27,135 bases of DNA from Fidelibacterota bacterium (GCA_021735285.1 JAIPHI010000005.1:1-27135), one strand, 5' to 3'; shown: positions 16,268-24,974, numbered from the stretch's first letter. The notes: generated by a model from the letters alone, not told the origin. Numbers and translations are program-made.

Positions 16268-18019
16268 TTATTTAGGTGATGCAATGAGATCTTTTAATAC
16301 ATTTTTATAAATTTCTACTTCATATTTATCTCTTAATTGCTTGACAACTTTATTGGCAATCTGTTCTCTTTGATAATCTTTATAATCTTTCGCGATAGTA
16401 TTTTGAACATCATCATAGGTTAATTGCTTTTCCGGTCTTCTATGCGTGCTTTTAATGACCGCATATTTTTTACCCGATTGGGGATCATTATATTCAATAA
16501 CACCGTCAACTTCTGATTCTTCCAATTTAAATGCAGCTTTGCCAAGGTACGGTTTTTCTCTACTTAAATAAGAATCTATACTACCATCTCTATTTTTAAT
16601 AAATGTTTTTACCTTATATCTATTATTGGTAGCCTCTTTAAAAGACATCCCTTGATTAATTTTACTCAACAATTTATTTGCATCGATTTTATCTGAGAAT
16701 ATTTTAGCATAGATATTAACTTTTGCTAATTGATAATATAATGAATCTTTGTTACTCTCATAGAAATTCATCAATCTTTTTGGTTTTGGTTTTGGAATTT
16801 GTGAATCAATTACTGCTTCGTTATATAATGATACAATATTATTTGTTAAAACTGTATTATTTGTCATGGGACTAATAATTTCTTTTTCTAAACCAGCTGC
16901 ATTTGCTTTATCTACTAACTTCTCAGTACGCAATGCTTCTATAAAATATTTTTTAATATCCTGTATAGTTGTGTTTTTGGAAAAGTTAGGTAATAGTATA
17001 TTACTGGCAAGATGGAGAAAATCTTGGAAATCAACCTTATCTTTTTGATATGATAGTATTGTTTGATTTTTTCCTTTTGATATTAAATTTTTGATAGTAT
17101 CCTGATACATATCGGGATAAAAATCTTCAATTTTAGACCATTGTAGAATAGTATTTAAAGAATTAAAATTCCATTTTATATAGTTAGTATCGATAAGACT
17201 TCTCTTATATTTATAAAATTCATCTAAACTAGTTTGTGTATAGTTCTTTTCAAGTTTCTCTTTGATTTCATCTTTAATTTTGGAAAATGGTTTTTTATCG
17301 ATATTGCTAATATCTACTATTTTGACAATATATATACTGTGTTGAGTTTCTAAAGTTTTTATATCCCCAACACTTAAATTAAAAATATCTCTATAAATAG
17401 GTTTTGAAAGGCTCCTCTCCCAGGTCAATGGAGGCATATAACCACTATTATTATTAGAAGAAGAATTTTGAGAATATTTTTTAACTAATGTTCCAAAGTC
17501 TGTGCCATTTTTAATTGCTTTTGAAATTTTACTAATTTTATTTTTTAATGCAGTGATTTGTTTAGAAGTCGGATTTTTTGATTTTTCAATGACAATCTGT
17601 CTATAGCTCACTTTTCTATCCATCTGGTCATATGCATTTCTAACAGATTGTTCATTTATATATTTATTAAGAAAATAATTTTTATAATATTGAATAACTA
17701 GTTCTTCATTTATTGTCCGTTTTATATTTTGCATTAAACTCTGTTTTTTATGCAATCCTCTATTAAAAAAATCAATTACTTTTAATTGTGATATAATCAT
17801 TGAATTTAATGCAGAGTGGTATGCTTTAGACCGATCAGTATATTTTATCAAATAATAGTGTCTTCCAACATATTTTTTTAAATCTGAAGAAGTTATGGCA
17901 TGCTGTTCTTCAATTTTTGCAACTATATTACCATCACGGGAATCATTTCGCTCACAATTAATTATTAATATAAATGCAAAAATAAAAAGTGTAAAAGATA
18001 AATACTTAAAATATTTCAT
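16268..18019 (-). CDS. Parvulin-type peptidyl-prolyl isomerase, probable lipoprotein
   Basis: An exported 583-residue foldase of the SurA/PrsA/PpiD type. The signal ends in LIINC (Cys22), which is roughly a lipobox though the residue before the cysteine is not small. A SurA-like N-terminal helical part (about 30-130) leads into one recognisable rotamase domain (about 135-240: VSYRQIVIE, FGTLVKKYSQNSS, NNNSGYMP, HSIYIVKIVD). A second, degenerate rotamase-like unit is suggested at about 420-525 (LAKVNIYAKIF, MSFKEATNN, YAVIKSTHRR). Such proteins escort outer-membrane or secreted proteins through the periplasm. AAAGG lies 6 bases before the ATG. It follows the T9SS-exported protein gene across a strong terminator, so it is probably a separate unit. 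Confidence 0.78.
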   Translation of the reverse strand: MKYFKYLSFTLFIFAFILIINCERNDSRDGNIVAKIEEQHAITSSDLKKYVGRHYYLIKYTDRSKAYHSALNSMIISQLKVIDFFNRGLHKKQSLMQNIKRTINEELVIQYYKNYFLNKYINEQSVRNAYDQMDRKVSYRQIVIEKSKNPTSKQITALKNKISKISKAIKNGTDFGTLVKKYSQNSSSNNNSGYMPPLTWERSLSKPIYRDIFNLSVGDIKTLETQHSIYIVKIVDISNIDKKPFSKIKDEIKEKLEKNYTQTSLDEFYKYKRSLIDTNYIKWNFNSLNTILQWSKIEDFYPDMYQDTIKNLISKGKNQTILSYQKDKVDFQDFLHLASNILLPNFSKNTTIQDIKKYFIEALRTEKLVDKANAAGLEKEIISPMTNNTVLTNNIVSLYNEAVIDSQIPKPKPKRLMNFYESNKDSLYYQLAKVNIYAKIFSDKIDANKLLSKINQGMSFKEATNNRYKVKTFIKNRDGSIDSYLSREKPYLGKAAFKLEESEVDGVIEYNDPQSGKKYAVIKSTHRRPEKQLTYDDVQNTIAKDYKDYQREQIANKVVKQLRDKYEVEIYKNVLKDLIASPK

Positions 18020-18070
18020 AAACTACCTTTGATAAGTAATTACAGATAATTAGATAAAAATAATTAATTA

Positions 18071-18106
18071 TACAAAAACCCTGGTGTTTTTTCCAGGGCT
18101 TTTGTA
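18071..18106 (-). terminator. Strong hairpin terminator after the T9SS-cargo gene
   Basis: Arms 18071-18084 and 18093-18106 pair over 14 positions with one mismatch (core CCCTGG/CCAGGG, outer TACAAAA/TTTTGTA) around an 8-base loop. On the minus strand it lies about 30 bases past the stop codon at 18135 and its 3' arm is T-rich, so it should end the transcript of that gene before the prolyl isomerase gene at 18019. Confidence 0.8.
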
Positions 18107-18134
18107 TATAAATTAAATGATAAATTGCAAACTG

Positions 18135-19913
18135 TTATTTAATCAGAACCATTTTCTTAGATTGGGTATTACCATTGTATTCGAGAGTATAGATGTAAAT
18201 TCCACTAGAGAGATTAGAAGCATTGAATGTAGCTCTATGAGTTGTATTAGCTTTTTTGAAGCCATCGACTAATGTTGCAACTTTTTGACCGAGTGCATTA
18301 TATACTTTTAGGGTTATATGTTCTGAAGATGGAACGGTATATTTAATTGTGGTAGTTGGGTTAAAGGGATTTGGATAATTTTGACTGAGTTCGAAGTTCT
18401 TAATGGTCTGAGGAGATTCTTTGATAGCTACTGGATCACCACTATTTAAAGCAGCCATAATCTTCGTATATTCTTCTTCTTTATCCCAACTTGCTTTTTC
18501 AGCAGGGAACCAATTAAGATCACCAAGTGGAAGTCCATCAATACCACCTTCTAAATATTCAGAATTTGAATATGATAGGTCAACAGGAATCGGAAAGTCC
18601 GCATATACAAAGTTTTCACTGGCAGGATTATCAGCTGTACGCCAGACTGCCATTGTATAACTATTAGCAGTATCTGCAGTCTGCTTACACCAAGTTATAA
18701 GTTCATCAACCTGAGCATCCATTAAATCCATTGGATCAGTGAATTGTGGAGCGCCAGCTTCAATCCAATCCGATTCTGTGAGTTTAGGATATCTGTCATC
18801 ATTATCAAACATGTCCTGAGTTCTACTATTCATTTTTATCATCATTGATTGCCAATCTGTCCAGCCATTAATTTCTTCATTATCACAATATTCAATAATT
18901 TCATCCAATTTGGGATCATTATATATACCATTGTTTTGGACGAGCACTTTCCTTTCTGCATCCTCGGCAGCTAAACTATCAAATGCATAATCCTCTGGAT
19001 AATGATTTAAATTAACGAGTCCCATTGGTTGCTCATCAGCATCCCATTCTGTAGATGCAAAATTGGGATGGAGGGCATTGGCATTACTGTTTACAAATAA
19101 ATTATTAGTTACAACCCAGCTGTCTTGATATCCCAGAGTTTCGAAAATAGGGCCACCAATATTTACAAATGTATTATGATTAAAATAGGCATGATTTATG
19201 GGAAAATTTCTGAACTTATACTGCATACCTTGTCCCATTACATGCGTATTATTCTCAACATACATAGTATCTGTGTTGTGGCTAACATTATCATATACAC
19301 CACCATTACGACGGCAGGGCATACCACTCATATTTACAAAATAGCTGTTTGTAATGTAGAAACTATTACCCGCACTTGTGTTAGATTGGACGAAAACCCA
19401 TTGTGTATGTTCCATTAAACAATTATCAATTACAACAGAATTATTTGCTGAAGCATCGTAAAGTATAGTCCAACCAATACTATTATCTGTAGCCGCCGCA
19501 CAAGTCATCAAATTTTTCATTACTAAATCACCACCAAAAGCAATCATATTTCCATTTATTGATTCTTCCCCTTCTGTTGTACCTGCAATTAAAGGGGGAT
19601 AGGCTTCGCTATCTGATGCGACTAAGGGAGTATCATCTTCACCAACTATACGAATTGTTCGATCCGCAGGGGTATTTAATGTACGAGTAATGAAATAATA
19701 TCCATTACTATGGAGTTCATAAACTCTACCTGCTGGTGCATTCTCATCTAATTCTATAGCATTTATGATACTATTTGCTTCTTCCATTTCAGCATAATCC
19801 TTTATAACTAAAGTATCACCTTTAGTTTCAAGTACATAGTCTTCTAAATTTTGAGCAAAAACAGGCATTGCAATTAATGTTAACATAATTATTGATAAAA
19901 TAACTTTCTTCAT
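18135..19913 (-). CDS. Secreted beta-helix-like protein with type IX sorting domain
   Basis: A 592-residue exported protein. Residues 1-20 are a Sec signal peptide (VFA before QN). The central part (about 120-330) is rich in asparagine-containing turns repeated about every 20-25 residues (SVVIDNCLME, SFYITNSYFV, TMYVENNTHV, WVVTNNLFV), which is the pattern of a right-handed parallel beta-helix as in polysaccharide lyases and adhesins; no catalytic set could be assigned. The last ~85 residues (from about 507, QNYPNPFNPTTTIKYTVP to KKMVLIK) form the T9SS type A C-terminal domain, so the protein passes the outer membrane and is released or anchored. Its position behind the TonB receptor gene suggests a glycan-related task, which is inference. 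Confidence 0.8.
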   Translation of the reverse strand: MKKVILSIIMLTLIAMPVFAQNLEDYVLETKGDTLVIKDYAEMEEANSIINAIELDENAPAGRVYELHSNGYYFITRTLNTPADRTIRIVGEDDTPLVASDSEAYPPLIAGTTEGEESINGNMIAFGGDLVMKNLMTCAAATDNSIGWTILYDASANNSVVIDNCLMEHTQWVFVQSNTSAGNSFYITNSYFVNMSGMPCRRNGGVYDNVSHNTDTMYVENNTHVMGQGMQYKFRNFPINHAYFNHNTFVNIGGPIFETLGYQDSWVVTNNLFVNSNANALHPNFASTEWDADEQPMGLVNLNHYPEDYAFDSLAAEDAERKVLVQNNGIYNDPKLDEIIEYCDNEEINGWTDWQSMMIKMNSRTQDMFDNDDRYPKLTESDWIEAGAPQFTDPMDLMDAQVDELITWCKQTADTANSYTMAVWRTADNPASENFVYADFPIPVDLSYSNSEYLEGGIDGLPLGDLNWFPAEKASWDKEEEYTKIMAALNSGDPVAIKESPQTIKNFELSQNYPNPFNPTTTIKYTVPSSEHITLKVYNALGQKVATLVDGFKKANTTHRATFNASNLSSGIYIYTLEYNGNTQSKKMVLIK

Positions 19914-19979
19914 TTGCTCCTCCTTAATTGAATAATTAATTAAATTTCAAAAAAACAATTTTGATTTGTCCTTATTCTC

Positions 19980-20015
19980 CTATAAGAACGGCTTTACATA
20001 TCTAAATATTCGCAT
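19980..20015 (-). CDS. 11-residue micro-ORF in leader of the T9SS-cargo gene
   Basis: On the minus strand AAAGGAGGT (20024-20032) is a near-perfect SD placed 8 bases before an ATG that encodes MRIFRYVKPFL and a TAG stop. It lies 66 bp before the start of the secreted protein gene (19913), which has its own AAGGAGGAG. Such a short frame is probably a leader peptide or a translation-regulating uORF; chance cannot be excluded, but the SD quality is notable. Confidence 0.35.
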   Translation of the reverse strand: MRIFRYVKPFL

Positions 20016-20113
20016 GTCTGAATACCTCCTTTCTTCTATAATGACAATTAACTTGAGAAAAAATCAAATTTAAAAAAACGATAAAAATAAGAATTAGAAT
20101 AATTAGGCTAATC

Positions 20114-23113
20114 TCAGAAAGAATATCTTAATCCAACTTGTAATCTTCTAGGTTCATATCTTATTTGTGTCAAATTATCTTTAATCTTACCACCAGTTTC
20201 ACGTCTAAATTTTTGATACTCTTCTGTAGGACTATGCATAAAATTCATGCCGCTTAAAGAGAGTGATAACCCTTCTATAGGTAAATCTTGTTGAATAGTG
20301 AAATCCCAATTGTAAATATTACCTGTGTATCTGTCTTCTTCAGGTCTTACACCTACTTCGGTTATTACATCTCCTTGCATTCTAAAAGAAAGGCGTCCCG
20401 AAAATCCTTTATAATCAGCTCCTAGAGCAATATTAAGTATATGATCTCCTTGATGAACTAGGCGCGCTGTCCGGAGTGTATCCACTTCGTAAATAACTTT
20501 TTCTGGCCGTGGTGTATATATAGTTGAATCTTTTGAGTGGATCTGCTTATAATCCATTTCAGACCATATTCTGGTATAGTTAATATCAAATACTAAATAA
20601 TTAAAAGGTTTGGGTAAATACCAAAAATTAGTCTGCCATTCAAACTCTATACCATGTAAATAAGCAGGTTCTGGATTATTCATATATGTTGTAATAGTTG
20701 CACTCGCTTCGGGATAATTATATATGTTTGGTATAGCATCAATTACTGATGTATCTGGGTATGTAACCCCTTCAGGTAATGCCCGATAAAGTCTATCAAT
20801 CTGGAAAAATTTATTTTTTATCTTTTTATAGAATCCTCCAATTGTAAATAGCCCTATTCTATCATTGTGAAAAGAAAAATAAGCATCAAAATTTTGAGAG
20901 ATAGCAGGCTCTAATGTCGGATTACCTGCTTGTCCAAGTGAGGTGTTCTCCATAAAAATATTTGGTAATATTGCTTTGTAGTCCGGTCGGGAAATAGTTT
21001 TAGTATAAGCAAGTCTTGCATCCAGCCAATCAGTTATATCATATTTTAATTGAAGATTGGGGAACCAAACGGGTACGTCTCTATCAACAGTATTTAATGT
21101 ATCTACTTCAAAACCAGTTCCATCAATACCATGTGTTTCAAAAATAAAATTAGCCTCGTAATCCATATTCCAATTTTCATATCTAACACCAGTTAATAAA
21201 GTTAATTTAGGACCTATATCAAAATTTGCCATTAAATAGGCTGCGGAAACAGTTTCACTACCATTAAAATCATCTTTATTAGAATCAGTCCAATGTTTTC
21301 CTGCACCAGACCACGAATTAGGAGCATACCGGAAAAAAGAATCCATATAATCTTCATCTAGAACTACATCCATACCATATTTTCCCTCTAGATATTCACC
21401 TCTTTCGTAATTTTCATCTCTAAAATCAGTTAAATGAGCAATATTGAGCTGACTTGTATCTGCCCCCATCCGTTGATATAACTCTATCATCTTTTGATTA
21501 TTACTGTATGATTGTTCACTGCCTCTTACATGTGTTCTGTATACATCATTTTCTCGTTCATCTATTGATATTCTTCCACCAGCTTTAAATTTTGCATTTA
21601 TTAAATCAGAAATTTTAAATGGAAATGATAAGTCTAAGTTTGCATCATAATGATGGTGGGTGAAATTTTCATTTTTGGTATCTAGATTTTCCTGTAATGT
21701 AGCATCACGCCAATCTTCTTCATTCATCTCTAAGGCATAAATACTATCATGCGTAAGACTAAGTAAATCACCTTCGTTAAAATCTCTAAATGGTATTTCA
21801 TCAGTCTGAGAATTAAAGAAAGCTAACTCAAATTCAGGATCACCATATCTTAAATCTGTTTCTTTTTCACTATAAGAATGGGCTATACCATATTTAACAT
21901 TGAGATTACCGATATTATTATTTCCCTGCAAGGCATTAATAATTAATTGTTTCTCATGGATATCACGTTTTAAAGTAAACCATCTCTGGGTTCTAGCTAA
22001 TTTTAATAGGTCTCTGTGACGTGCGAGAGCATTATCGGTATAAGCTAAAGTATTTTGGAGTTTAATTGAACCATTCGGTAAGTCGTAGTCAAGTAATAAA
22101 CTTCCCCCATAATTTTCAACAATATTGACTTCGTCTGAATAGTAGAAATCTTGCATTCCGTATGTGGCTTCACCATAGGGATTGCCTGCACCTGGCCCTT
22201 TGGGTTCATATGTTGCTTGAGCGAATTCATTTCCTGCGTTGCTGCGGCTATAATTTCCTTGTAAAAATACGCCTAATTTATTATCAAAAAATCTGTTGCT
22301 TATACTACCCCATATTTTATTATTTTTGTCAATTGAGGTGTTATCTTGCGTATTATAAATACCTTCAGCTCTCAGCTCGAAGTGTAAACCCTCAGGAGCT
22401 TCTCTTAATCTTAAGTTAATTACTCCACCAATTGCACTGGCATCCATGTCCGGTGAAATCGCTTTAGTTACTTCAATACCAGAAAGCATATTAGATGATA
22501 TAAAACCTAAATTAGTTGAGCGATCTTGCATATCAGTTGAGGGAAGTTGAATTCCATTTACCAACACTAAATTTTGTTTAGCCTGAATTCCACGAATGAC
22601 TGCCTTATCCCCTTCCATTAATGATACACCTGGTAATCGACTTAATGCAGTAGCAGCATTTTCATCGGGGAGTTCATGAATCTTTGATGAAGATACAATA
22701 TTTTTAATGACATCTGAAGAAATTTGCTGGTTCATTGCCTCGGTTTGTCCACGCGCCTGAGCTGTGACAACCACATCCTCACCTCGCAGAGATTGATGTC
22801 GTAATTGGATATCAACAATTGTAAGTTCACCCGGCTCAACTGTCACCTGTCTTTCGGTTTTTTGATAGCCAATGTATGTTACAATCATCTTATATGTTCC
22901 GGTTGGAACACCAGTGATCATATACTCTCCATCAATATTACTGGCGGCACCAATTGGATTGTCTTCTCCAACAACCACATTAGCACCAGGGAGAGGATCA
23001 CCGGTTTCTGCATCTGTAATTACACCACTAATTTTCCCAGTTTGTGCCGCCAAAGTCATTGACAAAATTAATATTATTACAGCTGGAAATAACTTTTGAA
23101 AATTAAAATTCAT
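20114..23113 (-). CDS. TonB-dependent outer-membrane receptor
   Basis: A 999-residue receptor importing a large substrate, probably an oligosaccharide, across the outer membrane with TonB-ExbBD energy. Order: signal peptide (1-23), carboxypeptidase-regulatory-like beta-sandwich (about 26-105: GKISGVITDAETGDPLPGAN), a TonB-box-like EDVVVTA (112-118), plug (about 125-235, with LPDENAATALSRLPGVS and IGGVINL) and a 22-strand-type barrel to the C-terminus, which ends LRYSF with the terminal phenylalanine used by the BAM machinery. AAGGAGGAG stands 6 bases before the ATG. No SusD partner lies next to it. It is flanked by the GH10 gene upstream and the T9SS-cargo gene downstream on the same strand. 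Confidence 0.93.
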   Translation of the reverse strand: MNFNFQKLFPAVIILILSMTLAAQTGKISGVITDAETGDPLPGANVVVGEDNPIGAASNIDGEYMITGVPTGTYKMIVTYIGYQKTERQVTVEPGELTIVDIQLRHQSLRGEDVVVTAQARGQTEAMNQQISSDVIKNIVSSSKIHELPDENAATALSRLPGVSLMEGDKAVIRGIQAKQNLVLVNGIQLPSTDMQDRSTNLGFISSNMLSGIEVTKAISPDMDASAIGGVINLRLREAPEGLHFELRAEGIYNTQDNTSIDKNNKIWGSISNRFFDNKLGVFLQGNYSRSNAGNEFAQATYEPKGPGAGNPYGEATYGMQDFYYSDEVNIVENYGGSLLLDYDLPNGSIKLQNTLAYTDNALARHRDLLKLARTQRWFTLKRDIHEKQLIINALQGNNNIGNLNVKYGIAHSYSEKETDLRYGDPEFELAFFNSQTDEIPFRDFNEGDLLSLTHDSIYALEMNEEDWRDATLQENLDTKNENFTHHHYDANLDLSFPFKISDLINAKFKAGGRISIDERENDVYRTHVRGSEQSYSNNQKMIELYQRMGADTSQLNIAHLTDFRDENYERGEYLEGKYGMDVVLDEDYMDSFFRYAPNSWSGAGKHWTDSNKDDFNGSETVSAAYLMANFDIGPKLTLLTGVRYENWNMDYEANFIFETHGIDGTGFEVDTLNTVDRDVPVWFPNLQLKYDITDWLDARLAYTKTISRPDYKAILPNIFMENTSLGQAGNPTLEPAISQNFDAYFSFHNDRIGLFTIGGFYKKIKNKFFQIDRLYRALPEGVTYPDTSVIDAIPNIYNYPEASATITTYMNNPEPAYLHGIEFEWQTNFWYLPKPFNYLVFDINYTRIWSEMDYKQIHSKDSTIYTPRPEKVIYEVDTLRTARLVHQGDHILNIALGADYKGFSGRLSFRMQGDVITEVGVRPEEDRYTGNIYNWDFTIQQDLPIEGLSLSLSGMNFMHSPTEEYQKFRRETGGKIKDNLTQIRYEPRRLQVGLRYSF

Positions 23114-23220
23114 CTTACTCTCCTCCTTATTTTAACACACTCTAACTTCCATAAATCAGTTCTCCGTACTTATTATTTTCACTATATAAAAATTTATATG
23201 ATACAATTATAAACAGTAGA

Positions 23221-23280
23221 TCAATTAATTTTAACAACAGTTGCTAAACTTTGTAATTGTTTATTTTCAGTCCTTCTCAT
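23221..23280 (-). CDS. 19-residue micro-ORF in receptor leader
   Basis: An AGGGGG (23287-23292) lies 6 bases before an ATG; the frame reads MRRTENKQLQSLATVVKIN and stops at TGA, 107 bp before the receptor start. The peptide is polar and matches no family known to me. It may be a leader ORF affecting receptor expression or a remnant of a longer gene. Confidence 0.3.
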   Translation of the reverse strand: MRRTENKQLQSLATVVKIN

Positions 23281-23321
23281 CGCTTTCCCCCTATATAAAA
23301 GCAGTAAAAACATTTCATAAA

Positions 23322-23369
23322 TCATCTCATAAAGCCAAAATTAATAGCTGCTCGAAAACTAAAAGCCAT
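23322..23369 (-). CDS. 15-residue micro-ORF next to the shared operator motif
   Basis: On the minus strand GAGGAGGAG precedes, at a rather long 12 bases, an ATG encoding MAFSFRAAINFGFMR and a TGA. Its SD block AGGAGGAGT is the same string that precedes the GH10 start, and the 16-bp shared motif lies about 34 bp upstream, as it does (28-33 bp) at the GH10 gene. This geometry is the main reason to list it; translation is unproven. Confidence 0.25.
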   Translation of the reverse strand: MAFSFRAAINFGFMR

Positions 23370-23402
23370 TAGTTTTAAAAACTCCTCCTCTTTCTATATT
23401 GA

Positions 23403-23418
23403 ACTGGTAGGTAACGGT
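23403..23418 (+). promoter_or_regulatory. Putative operator, copy 1 (TonB-receptor side)
   Basis: ACTGGTAGGTAACGGT is identical over 16 bases to the minus-strand sequence at 24959-24974 upstream of the GH10 gene. Here only one half of the palindrome (TAGGTAAC around the CpG at 23415-23416) is well kept; the other half is degenerate. It is about 290 bp upstream of the receptor start and would control the minus-strand transcript. Confidence 0.5.
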
Positions 23419-23663
23419 TTAAATGTATATATTAATTTTTGAAATTGCAAATAAATTTTATATTTTTTCTGAATTAAATAACTTTTATGAGAGCTTCAAA
23501 AACCAAATAATTACGAATCTTGGTTATAATGAAAGCTTATATGGTTGGTGTAAAATAAACATTGTTTCAGAATAACTACTAACTTTATTTGAAATCGGAT
23601 GATCATTAAAAATTTGCTTACCATCGTAAAGCAATGAATAAAAGTCACATGAATTCATTCCTG

Positions 23664-24926
23664 CTATTCAAAATCAATCCGGATTACCTTATCTTCCTTA
23701 CTCAATGTTACTTTTTTCTCCTGACCGTTTGAGGTGATAATATAATCCCCATAAAAAGCATCAGTGCTATAAATACCATCACTATCGGCAGGACCGGAAG
23801 TATCCGTCCACCATTTATTAAAAACAAGTTCTTGATAAGCCTTAACCTGAGGTGTCGGTGACCAGTCTTTGTTCCACATGGCTGTTCTCGGAACCCAATG
23901 TGCACCAGCCCAAAAACCCCACATTACAATCGCTTCAACATTAGGATGAGCAAAGAAGATAGGAAAGACACGCCGCAATTCCTCGCCCATTAACGCCTTG
24001 GTATCAGCTGTAAAAAGACATTCTGTTATCTTAATAGGCAAACCAAGTTCGGACAGTTCATTCAAAGTCTCTTGTAATTCTCTACTACTAGCTGCAGCTC
24101 TACCATATGAATCATTTTCATCGGAAGTAATGAAATGAGCCTGGCAGCCAATGCCATCAATGGGCACTCCGTTGGCTAATAATTGTTCTATTTGTTGGAT
24201 GTATCTGGATTTATTATAACCGCCGCCTGCCAGAATCCCGTAATCATTTAAGTATAAAGTTATATCCGGATTACCTGCTTTAGCCATATATGCCATTTCA
24301 TTAATCACACCGTATCCCAGTTTTCTGGTGAAAAAGTTGCCATGGATCATTTCATTGTTGAGATCGAACTCTGAAATACGCCCTTTAAAATGCCTTGTCA
24401 CGTCTAATGCTCGTTCTTTTACTTCTTTGCGGAGCTGATCATTATCGAGTTTTTTAAGCCATTCTAAATTAAACTCATCTTTAGCCCAGAAGATACAATG
24501 TCCCCGCATTGAGATATCCCGCTCCTCACAAAGGTCCCAAATTTGATCAGCAGTATGATAATCAACCGCATCCTGTTTCTTTTCACAGTCATACCATTTA
24601 AGAGCATTTTCATGAACAGCATAATTAAAATTTTCAGACAATATCTCCAGATATTTTTCCCTGTCTTTTTTTGACATAGCATCTTGTGTACCCTTGACAA
24701 CTTGATTGGCAACAGCTGCTCCGAACTTGAATTCATGTTGCAACTGTTTTACACTTACCTCAGTACCGGGTTTAGTCTGAACTTCAATTTTACCTTTCCT
24801 GATTTTATCAATCCTGCTATTTATGGCCTCAGGTGTAACTTGCTCTATAACTTTATCCTGACTAAAGCCCAGGGTCACCATGCTCAATATAATAAAAATG
24901 AATACACTTTGATTTTTACAGTCCAT
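23664..24926 (-). CDS. GH10-family endo-xylanase-like glycoside hydrolase
   Basis: A secreted 420-residue enzyme of glycoside hydrolase family 10, which cleaves beta-1,4-xylan with retention. Residues 1-22 are a signal peptide (LGFSQ). The TIM barrel shows RGHCIFWAK (141-149, the HTLVWH position), acid/base Glu192 in FDLNNEM, GIGCQAH (258-264), nucleophile Glu302 in KITECLF, and WGFWAGAHWVP (336-346). These motifs are family-typical but vary from classic xylanases (ECLF where ELD is usual), so the exact substrate may differ. A ~30-residue beta-strand region precedes the barrel and a ~50-residue tail follows. I start at ATG 24926, which has AGGAGG 6-8 bases upstream, rather than at the in-frame GTG 24944, which would put that SD inside the gene. 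Confidence 0.88.
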   Translation of the reverse strand: MDCKNQSVFIFIILSMVTLGFSQDKVIEQVTPEAINSRIDKIRKGKIEVQTKPGTEVSVKQLQHEFKFGAAVANQVVKGTQDAMSKKDREKYLEILSENFNYAVHENALKWYDCEKKQDAVDYHTADQIWDLCEERDISMRGHCIFWAKDEFNLEWLKKLDNDQLRKEVKERALDVTRHFKGRISEFDLNNEMIHGNFFTRKLGYGVINEMAYMAKAGNPDITLYLNDYGILAGGGYNKSRYIQQIEQLLANGVPIDGIGCQAHFITSDENDSYGRAAASSRELQETLNELSELGLPIKITECLFTADTKALMGEELRRVFPIFFAHPNVEAIVMWGFWAGAHWVPRTAMWNKDWSPTPQVKAYQELVFNKWWTDTSGPADSDGIYSTDAFYGDYIITSNGQEKKVTLSKEDKVIRIDFE

Positions 24927-24953
24927 AATACTCCTCCTAAACACACTTAATTT

Positions 24954-24974
24954 TAGGTACCGTTACCTACCAGT
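24954..24974 (-). promoter_or_regulatory. Putative LacI-type operator, copy 2 (GH10 side)
   Basis: TAGGTA-CCGT-TACCTA (24954-24969) is a 16-bp palindrome with 6-bp perfect arms and a CpG exactly at its centre, the layout of LacI/GalR-family operators. The 16 bases 24959-24974, read on the minus strand, equal the motif at 23403-23418. It ends 28 bp upstream of the GH10 ATG, close to its RBS, a position that suits repression. No LacI-type regulator gene is in the window. Confidence 0.6.

Larger units (their letters stand above)
23114..23663. other. 550-bp intergenic leader between GH10 and TonB-receptor genes
   Basis: No normal-sized gene fits here. It holds the shared 16-bp motif at 23403-23418 and, on the minus strand downstream of it, two tiny ORFs (23322-23369 and 23221-23280). 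Beyond 23420 toward the GH10 stop I see only AT-rich sequence and no convincing terminator hairpin. If the promoter lies at the shared motif, the receptor mRNA would have a leader of close to 300 nt. Confidence 0.5.

Noticed and set aside
23649..23658. ATGAATTCAT palindrome after the GH10 stop
   Set aside because: Ten bases of simple AT-rich palindrome with no loop or T-run; expected by chance in this composition.
24927..24944. GTG start for the GH10 gene
   Set aside because: It would place the strong AGGAGG inside the coding sequence and disturb the signal peptide; ATG 24926 fits both.
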